From: Helicoverpa zea
Taxonomy: Eukaryota; Arthropoda; Insecta; Lepidoptera; Noctuidae
Length of the DNA stretch: 64,000 nt
Reading direction: 5' to 3'
Assembly (NCBI RefSeq): GCF_022581195.2
Contig: NC_061460.1
Location: forward strand, 13,365,501-13,429,500
The stretch's first letter is position 1, and every line of letters begins with the position of its first letter. Position numbers and translations under genes: made by a program. The notes under the pieces were generated by a model. It worked only from the letters and a program-made list of their open reading frames with translations, was not told the origin of the DNA and made no database searches. This document shows positions 59,301 through 64,000 of the stretch, piece by piece.

Positions 59301-60381
59301 CTTGCCGGTGTTGGTCAGTGTGTGCAGTAACTTGAAGCGCAGCTGTGAGTCCTCCGGTGGGTGCCGCGCGTGTGTGTCTCGCAGGTAGTGGAACAGGATG
59401 GTGCGCATGATCTGCAGGTAGTCTGCCTGCCCCTCCGCCAGGCACCGCAGGAACCACAGGGCTGCATGTCGAGCCTCCACATTGCTCTCTTCTAGGAGAT
59501 CTCTTGTTAATGACCAAAGCTTTTCTACTCCACCCTGCATATTCATGAGTTGATCAACAATCAACAAGTATTAAAAACTGAAATAAAATTCCTCCTGCAA
59601 AATACTTAGAAGAGTAACATGGTTCAAGTTAGTATTTCACTCTGACTGTTAGAAGGCAAGTTTAATCCAGTAACACTGATGTAGATTGACATAAATATGT
59701 TAATCATTATTGATTTATCTCAAGTCTAAAGAAAAAAATATAAAAATTAAATCACAATTAACAAATCATGTTTACATGTAAAACCTGAAAAAAATGTCAA
59801 TTGATTGCTTAATGGTGCTTGACATTAGAACAAACCATATAGTCAGCTGTTTTTAAGATACATTATTTGTAAATAAATCACACTAAAACAAACAATTCAT
59901 AAAGACACATAATCAGATAATGAAAAAGATAAACCCATTTTTATCATAGTTCTGTAGGACAATGAAACTATATGAAAGAAATGCAGTCAACAAAGAAGTT
60001 GAAATCTCAGGGGAGAGCAATGGAGAGAATTTGCATTGTAATGTTGCATCAGAATGCATTAGTGAGGGTACTTAAAACATAATGCGTGCGGGGCGGGCTG
60101 ACCTCCTGCACGCGGACGTGGATGGCCTTCTCGCCGAGCTCCTTGAGCGCGCGCAGGCGGCGGTGCAGCGGCGTGTCCGCGCTCAGCTCGCGCTCCACCT
60201 CGCCGCTCACCACCAGCTCGTTGCGCGCCGGCAGCGGCGCTGCAACACAACGCGCTCGGTCATGCCGCGGCCCCTTCGGGCGTCACTCGCGCCGCCACAA
60301 CCACCAGCGATACTCACCCGAAGGACCCTTTTTGAAGAGCACTTTCAACTTGTCTTGAAGCGACCTATCTCTAGAACTCAT
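32343..60381 (-). CDS. gig: Gigas / TSC2 (tuberin), 35 coding exons, complete
   Basis: Tuberin is the GAP for Rheb and, with hamartin, restrains TORC1. Exons: 60381-60318, 60239-60103, 59534-59277, 58764-58628, 51952-51778, 51636-51442, 51373-51232, 51159-50841, 50439-50040, 49957-49763, 47783-47598, 47526-47346, 47257-47102, 46815-46619, 46538-46428, 46150-46005, 45789-45664, 45598-45499, 45327-45236, 44935-44855, 44562-44469, 44397-44257, 44192-43939, 43648-43577, 42613-42487, 41926-41760, 41116-40968, 39613-39552, 39357-39248, 35186-35068, 34935-34820, 34739-34663, 34595-34313, 33773-33597, 32549-32343. They sum to 5553 nt without a frame break (1850 residues; human 1807). Landmarks: LPYTNPSRYNHYVVSLAHHV, FHVELTETCLDLL, RRSNSSPEM, RSNTISVMSP (Akt-site region, T about 1514), and the Rap/Ran-GAP domain with IGNDYVSIVYNDSG (thumb Asn about 1703). 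Exons are GC-rich in AT-rich introns. Confidence 0.96.
32730..33535 (+). mobile_element. P-element-like (THAP) transposon relic in the last gigas intron
   Basis: About 55 bp of imperfect inverted repeat bound the region: cgagccgag...cggaggctgtttgtctctttcta at the left and the complement of cgagccgag...cggaggccgtctgtccctttcta at the right. A THAP-domain start lies inside. THAP domains are the DNA-binding part of P-element transposases. I could not find a clear 8-bp target duplication. Only about 800 bp remain. Confidence 0.6.
33055..33267 (+). pseudogene. THAP zinc-finger N-terminus, truncated transposase relic
   Basis: ATG 33055 opens a 23-codon exon reading MVKKCCFYTCES...GGCNISFH. A GTAAGC donor follows, and the next exon (acceptor at 33236) continues RFPKKCRKAI and then a TAA. 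The C-x3-C pair followed by ISFHRFP is characteristic of THAP fingers, but the downstream C-x2-H pair is lost. It is non-functional as a transposase. Confidence 0.6.
35375..35769. mobile_element. Harbinger/Tourist-type MITE, copy 3, abutting the 90-bp array
   Basis: 395 bp with CAG duplications at 35372-35374 and 35770-35772. The 90-bp satellite begins within about four bases of its right target copy. The coding frame running through the array continues into this MITE and stops at 35710. Confidence 0.88.
35776..39285 (-). repeat. 39-copy 90-bp tandem array spanning the gigas exon 29 / intron 29 boundary
   Basis: Exactly 3510 bp = 39 x 90 bp. On the minus strand each unit has 38 bases of exon 29 (starting AACACCATCTCC, ending CGCCACAG) and then 52 bases beginning with the donor GCAAGTGTC. 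Units are nearly identical. I see variants only in the copy farthest from the exon (GCGAGT donor, a tat/tac change), one in the next, and one near 36246. Translated in the gigas frame, each unit is a 30-residue repeat (NTISVMSPTRRHR then QVSRHPECARYNICPYV). There is no stop in that frame, and a second frame is open as well. Homogeneity implies recent expansion. Copy number probably varies between individuals and may be affected by assembly. Confidence 0.97.
39238..39250 (-). other. GC-type 5' splice site ending gigas exon 29
   Basis: The exon ends CGCCACAG at 39248 and the intron begins GCAAGTGTC, the classic AG|GCAAGT form of a GC-AG intron. The phase (two bases, AG) is completed by G at 35186 to restore frame into exon 30. 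No usable GT donor in frame lies nearby. The same site recurs in the other array units, with one GCGAGT variant. Confidence 0.75.
40218..40605. mobile_element. Inverted-repeat element (about 388 bp) in a gigas intron
   Basis: Sequences containing tagcgtgaggtct near the left edge and agacctcacgctac near the right edge are complementary over about 35 bp, with mismatches. A possible 5-bp duplication tgaaa flanks it (40213-40217 and 40606-40610). No coding capacity. The class is not assigned. Confidence 0.5.
42025..42396. mobile_element. TA-flanked MITE family A, copy 1
   Basis: Inverted ends (caaggtattgatttgca and the complement of ctagctgttgatttgca) flanked by TA. About 370 bp, closely similar along its length to the copy at 49335-49713 in another gigas intron, in the same orientation. 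Confidence 0.72.
42717..43395. mobile_element. TA-flanked MITE family B with about 36-bp inverted ends
   Basis: Left end tcgcaccttaaaaaccaaag and right end ctttggttttaaaggtgcga are near-perfect inverted repeats continuing into ggtcacttctgca. TA lies on each side (42715-42716 and 43396-43397). 679 bp, no transposase frame. Confidence 0.82.
43435..43560 (+). mobile_element. LINE 3'-end fragment
   Basis: A short piece with tggtagagaacgcctaaggcgttaagtcc followed by an aaataaaaataaag tail, a 3' end common to Lepidoptera LINEs. It lies between the MITE at 42717 and gigas exon 24. Confidence 0.5.
45943..45982 (-). repeat. Partial duplicate of gigas exon 16 inside the following intron
   Basis: Forty bases match exon 16 bases 46048-46087 at 39 of 40 positions, coding for AFHVELTETCLDL in both. 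The offset is 105 bases, a multiple of three, so the copy is in the same frame as exon 16. That frame stays open through the whole 215-bp intron. It may be a recent local duplication or gene-conversion tract. Confidence 0.85.
47945..49110 (-). pseudogene. 5'-truncated Jockey/CR1-like LINE with broken reverse transcriptase
   Basis: On the minus strand the reverse-transcriptase active-site region HLYADDLQLYRHF lies at about 49105-49065 and is followed by an ORF2 C-terminal half (NPRKSQAMIIGS, SLNGVQI, AKNLGVILDSNLSW, HAVRLWNKLPPELR). The frame shifts near 48600. The element ends in an aataaataaataaat tail at 47945-47965. The 5' part, with endonuclease and most RT, is missing. It lies in the intron between gigas exons 10 and 11, in the same orientation as the gene. 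Confidence 0.85.
49335..49713. mobile_element. TA-flanked MITE family A, copy 2
   Basis: Inverted ends caagctgtttatttgcatctgt and the complement at the right edge, TA on each side (49333-49334 and 49714-49715). It shares long stretches such as gtgtgagggcgcagcacggttttaa with the copy at 42025. It ends about 50 bases from gigas exon 10. Confidence 0.78.
50565..50840. other. Intronic stretch with no recognised feature
   Basis: The intron between gigas exons 8 and 9 contains degenerate gggagtaacgaaggg-type sequence, resembling other lepidopteran repeat remnants near 19.0 and 43.8 kb. I see no gene. Confidence 0.4.
53049..54776 (+). CDS. LINE ORF1 protein (DUF4780-like)
   Basis: Counted from the first ATG (53049) the protein has 575 residues. 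An upstream in-frame GTG at 53010 is not preferred. The N-terminal 290 residues are low-complexity and rich in P, T, K and R. The C-terminal part is a globular region (YTEGVLKLWCSNDHTLTWL, RCGILIPNEQG, DRWVLQRQEKQQGASFVVVG) resembling the DUF4780 nucleic-acid-binding domain seen in ORF1 of insect LINEs. No CCHC knuckle is visible. The tail is acidic. The stop overlaps the ORF2 start by 29 bases, so ORF2 may be made by reinitiation. Confidence 0.8.
   Translation: MEGGSSVDETKIIKNMDNNKINFTGVRVESAKADDTPTTCANTAHSAPVGKCDKGPGMARTVPKTKRQSRRKGPGKAGTDSTNRARVIGTGKTSTDPSTPVTVPSAAHPLGGPHITQHTEQIAPHAGTSGPSASVNADTVTRTEDYFSSAWQVQKRKGKGKQTPQPQRPNQNQHGVSSKKRKINPRQRRRARMNANAAPDTPALPAAPTSGQPCFCAGGRTQAQAGESRPGPSGRPPGAGAGRPVKEGDETISPAGEVQTAAKRALNETLSPRGKRKRQCLDPSKRATPRVSYAQATKESLCIAVTCGHTGILTKDVADTILTGIQKTILKEAWSPNNKQPGPAFSGKPVYTEGVLKLWCSNDHTLTWLQKTIADLALSTGHQLIIKSQSEITRRIRCGILIPNEQGAITDSRDIGRILAYQNPQIAVDRWVLQRQEKQQGASFVVVGIPEEQIATLMKSGRRLAFGLGAVYVKFQGHNGKFADTPPGWDPATFTIQKQPGTSTTTSEGAGPTEGPAVPVPATVPSQDDDPEEALLTGSDLEGDEVESGDLLAGLQLGGDEEGAICDGVPFFVDN
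54748..58368 (+). CDS. LINE ORF2: endonuclease, reverse transcriptase, RNase H
   Basis: 1206 residues from the first ATG, a few codons after an in-frame TTG. Domains in order: apurinic-type endonuclease (LIQEPWV, GTDSNAHHPLWG, CSDHRWI; residues about 10-230), reverse transcriptase (FIPKPGK, YRPISLTS, IEGAFDK, GCPQGGVLSPLLWNL, YADDLAIL with Y near 672), RNase H (FTDGSKTSTGTGSG near 934, SDSMAVIQAL, IQWIKGHSGSRGNDAADELA) and a C-terminal C-x2-C-x8-H-x4-C finger near 1150. All catalytic motifs are present and there is no frameshift. Confidence 0.95.
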   Translation: MASPSSSTIKILQANLHHSQTATAQLRKWLEVQHTAIALIQEPWVRAGQIRGLSNLGGKIHVDIHHDHPRACIYTTKNIKTQFLSDFCCRDQSAISIQQPALNMEITLASVYMPEAEEPPPYDLARLVNHCEREGKEVIIGTDSNAHHPLWGMDTHNDRGKTLFDYLFTTNLSLINTGSEPTFVTRRSQTIIDLTLASESVAELITGWHVSKEASCSDHRWIRFDLQVCIQETPPKRNPRNTDRATYTRTLSTKLAQLGDPTNYVDTEQIDEQVSYLTQSMIDSYQTACPETAYQKTPGKQPWWGAELERRRKQVRKTLNRAMNTCADEDWDDYKAAKSRYKKCIRFRSTRGWRKFCGNIESCQQANRVRKILAQQNTPGLGTLRKPDNTHTTSPEETKRVLIETHFPGCVFTQNVEWHEVTQTPTEEDWSYAQKIVTMEKLHWAIQSFHPYKAAGPDGIFPALLQWGGPYISYRLLRLMRACLAFRYVPKKWREVKVVFIPKPGKGDYTSAKSYRPISLTSFALKTLERLCERELRDGALRNNPLHPNQHAYSSGKSTESALHLVVSRIEEAIEQKGICLGTFIDIEGAFDKTNFVSITTSLLRHRVNPMLTDWITNMLSKRVVRFEDDDKSALIARGCPQGGVLSPLLWNLVINDLITKLNANHDYTIGYADDLAILISGKVTDTICNLTQQALRIVEQWCREFDLSVNPTKTELVMFTNKRTLGPYKLPKLFNTELKLSNEVKYLGVTLDSKLKWSNHIDNKVNRASITFWQCKKMIGKKWGLSPKIILWLYKTVIRPMITYGALVWWPKTDQTTVANKLARVQRQACMAATGGMRTTPTAALEAMLGLPPLNLFAQQEAAMTALRLKTLNLWSKLPTKHTTILNNLYADFPIMQAINDRIPKVFIFDKKYRIQLFEDHRYEGHNPKELRIFTDGSKTSTGTGSGIFSEDLNIHIFTPLGVHNTVFQAECIGISLAAEAVIKREVTGHSIRILSDSMAVIQALSKHCANSGLIHECHQRLNKVGSLNNITIQWIKGHSGSRGNDAADELARRGSDQTAVGPEPILPLPFGHLRTLVRQRTRHKHNHLWTNHSACRQAKMALPTINDRLTKQLMGLSKQNLRKFTAVLTGHGSFNKHLYVIGVTDSPLCRACMGEEETAAHVLLDCPETAIYRAKYFGNPGTIQEIVSRIKPLLAFLEELGWIE

Positions 60382-61218
60382 TTTACGACGGTGCCGGTAT
60401 TGGTTCGCGTTTGTGTTTATTCTAAGGCTTATGGCTAGGTATGGCGATTACCTATTACTTTGATATTGCGAATAAAAAGACATATTTATTAGAAAATCTT
60501 CTCACTACCGCTCCTGCTTTGCTATTCACCATTTGACAGCTTCCCAACCAAAGTACTTGTACAGCTGACAGGCGGCCATTCAATACTAGATTCTGAACGA
60601 AAGCTATTATTGTCATCAGAGCACACATTCAAATACACTACTTGGGTATAAATCCACTTGAATTCTATTAATAAAGTAGAAATTATAGCACATTATCCTA
60701 TTAATTACTAATTTCGTTGGATAATACATTATATCACGACTGTGGTGACATGACCTTGATCGATTAAATTTCTGCACGACAGATATGCAGTTCCATTTGA
60801 GTTTTGAAAACGAGCCTTTTCAGAACGATGTCAATGTGTTACTGTTATTCGCATTTTATTTTTAGTTGTAATATTTTTTCAATAGCGAAATATGTATTTT
60901 TCATAAATAAATAAAAAAACACATATTAAAAGAATTTACTGCGAATTTCCATTCTTAATAGAATAGGCAACACATTGAGTTATTTATCCTGATTAATAGA
61001 TGGCGCTACTTAAGAGCGCTATTACAAAATCGAATTGCTCAGTTGTAGGTAAATTAGACGATAGCCGGCAGCACTTGCGCATGTGTGCGTCTAGTGAAAT
61101 ACGCAACGCACACCTGCGGACCGCCACGCGGCACAAACAAACTTGAGACTTTGCCACTTTTTTCCGAAATAATTTATTGTTTTTATAGTTTATGAAATAT
61201 TATTTGTACCGATGAATT
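60382..61218. other. Gigas upstream region
   Basis: AT-rich sequence before the gigas ATG. It should contain the gigas promoter and 5' UTR. No TATA box or other site can be placed with confidence. A short agatggcgct motif near 61000 is common in lepidopteran repeats. Confidence 0.4.
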
Positions 61219-61538
61219 TTATAACCTAGAATAGCTCGATTGAGTTACAATAAACAAGTAATCGTTTACAATTTTTAAATTATTTAGTCGACAACCAAAC
61301 TTTTCACCATGTTTATCAATTATAAGTAATTGATTTATAAAAAAACTAAAATCTATAATTCGTCTTCCATGTATTGTATCTTCATTTTCCTGCAACAATG
61401 AAAACTAGGAATGTAGATAGTTTATTAAAACAAATATGTCACGTATACCTTTTGCGGGTGACAAAAAATACTTACCATATTATTTGTACTGGTATTCAAT
61501 TGAGTCTGATAGTCTGAATTAAATATGCTTTCATTATC
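61219..61538 (-). pseudogene. Spliced fragment of a Mutator-like transposase domain
   Basis: Exon 61538-61476 ends in ATG directly at a GTAAGT donor. The next exon 61389-61219 follows acceptor gttgcag and reads ENEDTIHGRRIIDFSFF, INQLLIIDKHGEKFGC, RLNNLKIVNDY and then a stop. GRRIIDF...FGC...L resembles the start of insect Mutator-like transposase proteins (GRRIVDF type). Starting at the junction ATG the product is 57 residues. A further upstream exon may end at a GTGAGT donor near 61752. It could be a dead transposase fragment or a small domesticated gene. Confidence 0.45.
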
Positions 61539-61752
61539 CTGCAAGAATCAAAGAAGTCCAATTACATTATTATGCAACAGCGAAACTAACGACGATGACA
61601 TTTACGTACATATTTCTTTATAACCAACATCAAAAAAAGAGAACCCAATCTATAACATTTTCGAATTAGAATATCATGGCCTAATACTTATGTATATTAC
61701 ATTTCAATCAGATCATTATAACTAATAAATAAAATAAAACTCACTAGTATCA

Positions 61753-63090
61753 AAACGTGTTAGATGCGTAGGTTGCGCTATATTTTTCGAACTCCGGCGA
61801 GTTTACGCGGCGCAACAGCGAGCGATACGTCCCTCCTCGGTAAGCGCCTGGCGCTGACTAAAGTTGAACACCGCGCGTCACAAGATTTATATTGATTTTT
61901 GCATTGCAAACAAAAATTATTTTAAAATATTGTTTTACTTTTAAATAGACCAATTTTTTTTTTCAAGCTTTATAACAATACCACCTTAATTATTAAATGT
62001 TTTTTATTTGAATTTGGATTATACTTTCATAGATAAAAAATATAGTTTCGTACGGAAAATTGTCAGTAACTGTCAGTTTTATAGAATTATTTTTGGTGTA
62101 ATACTGTATGAATTGTAATAAATTGATTTAAGCACTTCCAAGTACAAGATATAGTTGTATCTTGAACATTTTTATAAATGGTTAAATTGCTATATCCTCG
62201 GAGTACCAAAGCATCAAAAGATACCCAAAAGCAACGTTTTATGAAACATCCTTTGCAGAGACAAAGATTTTACTGATGTACGTGGACAAATTAAAATATT
62301 TATTTAATACACTTTCAAGATAAATGATCAAACTTTCTGAATCTTATTTTTGTTTTTTTATTGTGACTATATCCAAAGCATCAAAACTCGTATAAAACGT
62401 TTAAATTCGCGAAAATTTGTGATAGCCCTCTTAACTGTTCTTGTAGAAATGAAATGGACCGAGTCTTTGGACCGCGTTCAAAGCCACCGCACCGCCACTC
62501 CAAAATTCTTATTTTATTTTTACAATAAACAGTTACAACATAGATGATACAAGAATAGTTAATAATAATTAAACAATATTGCAGTCCACTACATTATCCA
62601 CATAATTAGCAAAGATATGGTAATAATGGATGCCGCTAGAATGGCAATACAATTAAATTAAAGTATAATTAAAATTAACAGTACAATAAATATGAGGAAA
62701 GAAAAAAGAAATATCATGCAAATAACAATTAATAAATTAATAAAGCATATTGGTTTTATAACAAAAGAATAGAATACTCCCTAACTTAAAGGAAGAATTT
62801 TTAACAAAATGAGTGATTAATACATAAATTAAATTAAATGAGTACGTTTAATTAGATAAATTTATCTATTAGTATACATTCCAGTTATTATTATTATTTT
62901 TTTGTCTATAATTTGTAACACATCATATTTAAATTTAGATTTAGAGCATACAAAAAAGATTCTACCATACGACGGTAGGACATTGCAGACCAGCATTAGT
63001 TCGGTAAGAATTGACAGCAAATAAAGTACCAGCACGGACACTGCGTTTATTAACCGTGCGTGGGACCGCATAACAGAGTTTACTTATGAG
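61753..63090. other. AT-rich spacer with no recognised gene
   Basis: Long AT-rich stretch. Bases 61780-61860 are GC-richer and may be a promoter or first exon for the minus-strand fragment at 61219-61538. No coding region is supported. Confidence 0.4.
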
Positions 63091-63097
63091 ATTTTTT

Positions 63098-63745
63098 TTT
63101 TTTTTTTGTCAGGGGGGAAAATCCTCATCGACTGTACTCCACCTGGGGTAGGTGGAGGGGTGTGCCGGACTCTTACCGGCTAAAAACCCTACCTGGTGTT
63201 GCCTCCATTTACCTGTTGTCGAGGGCACGGGTATCGCCAAAGCATTCTTCCGCACCCCCGACAGGTATTGGCCCGCCAGATGTTCGAAGGCGGGCCCCGT
63301 CACCCTCTGTGGCCGTCACCCAGCGGCCACAGTAACTCCACTAAGAGAGGCGCGCGCAACACAACGCCACCGTCTCGAGGCCTGTTTCTGATCGGACGAC
63401 AGACGCCCCTAGTCTGTCGTCCGCAGGCCGCGCCCTATGGTGGCCGGAGATCAGCCACCCTGCGACGCCCCCTACGTCTGCTGCGGGCGGGGAGAGAGGT
63501 AGCAGATTCTCTCACCCTTTCCGCCGCCTCCTTTAAAACCATCACCTCCTCGCAAAAGGAGGCGACGGCATTCCACTCTTCTTCGCTGCTGACCATGCAA
63601 GACACGACGGCCGGCAGCGAAAGATTTCCCGCAGCATCCAGTACCGCAGTTAAATCACGGCGTTGCGTTACCCATGCTGGGCACTCCACCAACGTATGCA
63701 GCGCCGAATCTTCGTTGCCGGTGCCACAATGGTGGCATTCGATTG
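63098..63745 (-). mobile_element. 5'-truncated R1-type LINE remnant
   Basis: On the minus strand a C-terminal ORF2 piece reads CHHCGTGNEDSALHTLVECPAW, a C-x2-C...H-x4-C finger, followed by LSLPAVVSCMV, FCEEVMVLKEAAERVRE and a basic RSRRRGRRR end at 63435. This is the typical end of R1-clade ORF2. A GC-rich 3' UTR and an A-run (T-run at 63092-63107 on the plus strand) complete it. The large plus-strand open frames over this block are antisense shadows. Confidence 0.8.
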
Positions 63746-63926
63746 TTTACGATTCGATTGTTTACGATTTATCCGATCCGGTCGATATTGTCAGTTGCAG
63801 CGAGCAGACGTGCCTCTCTTGCAATATTTATTTTATATATAAATAATTATTTTATTGACCTAGATTGCGCAATAGTGACTTACTTTTAATAAATTCGTAT
63901 ACATTATGTTGTAAACGCAGACAACT

Positions 63927-64000
63927 ATGGCTAACATGGAAAATAGCCCTTTCAATCGGAGTTCAAAAACGAGTCGCAGCCCTCCCAGCACTCCGCAGCC
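63927..64000 (+). CDS. N-terminus of an unidentified gene leaving the window
   Basis: ATG 63927 in good context opens 24 codons (MANMENSPFNRSSKTSRSPP..., rich in S and P) that run to the window edge without a stop. A cag just upstream (63918-63920) could be an acceptor. Too short to identify. The serine/proline-rich start suggests a disordered N-terminus. Confidence 0.45.
   Translation, partial: MANMENSPFNRSSKTSRSPPSTPQ

Noticed and set aside
63196..63846. 216-residue plus-strand protein
   Set aside because: It is antisense to the R1 ORF2 C-terminus, which carries the recognisable zinc finger.

Overview
The window looks like nuclear DNA of a moth or butterfly. Supporting signs are short GT-AG introns, AT-rich spacers, interspersed repeats of lepidopteran type (including a tRNA-headed SINE carrying the 'gaagccgaccccaac' tail), and protein families that all match insect orthologues. 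All exon models were built by hand from reading frames, splice-site consensus and remembered family similarity. No database search was run.

Layout: (1) 0.5-3.5 kb, +: the last five visible exons of raptor, the mTORC1 scaffold. (2) 6.5-7.1 kb, -: TPRKB/Cgi121, a KEOPS subunit. (3) 7.3-11.9 kb: a complete Ty1/copia retrotransposon with near-identical LTRs, a perfect target duplication and an unbroken 1358-residue Gag-Pol. (4) 12.6-13.9 kb, +: AUH-type mitochondrial enoyl-CoA hydratase. (5) 14.4-15.2 kb, -: phosphomannomutase, head-to-head with (6) 15.4-22.0 kb, +: SGSH, a lysosomal heparan N-sulfatase in ten exons whose first intron holds a 2.5 kb hAT-like element with a Harbinger-type MITE nested in it. 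(7) 23.8-24.3 kb, -: an unrecognised 73-residue single-pass membrane protein. (8) 25.6-26.0 kb, +: mRpS33. (9) 26.1-27.6 kb, -: a secreted/membrane protein resembling half of a serine protease without the catalytic histidine. (10) 32.3-60.4 kb, -: gigas/TSC2 (tuberin), resolved here into 35 in-frame exons (1850 residues). (11) 61-64 kb: a Mutator-like transposase fragment, an R1-type LINE remnant and the first 24 codons of a gene leaving the window.

The most striking object is inside gigas. The 3' end of exon 29, its GC-type splice donor and 52 bases of the following intron form a 90-bp unit repeated 39 times head to tail (35776-39285). The repeat is a multiple of three, has no stop in the coding frame, and puts a donor of the same phase in every unit. 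Any donor choice would therefore give an in-frame tuberin with n x 30 extra residues between the predicted Akt-site region and the GAP domain. A Harbinger-type MITE abuts the array.

Raptor and TSC2, two opposing parts of the TORC1 pathway, lie about 29 kb apart (3' end to 3' end). The gigas introns have accumulated several transposon families: an intact LINE, a P-element-like THAP relic, TA-flanked MITEs and LINE fragments. Exons of raptor, gigas and SGSH are very GC-rich, unlike those of the other genes in the window.
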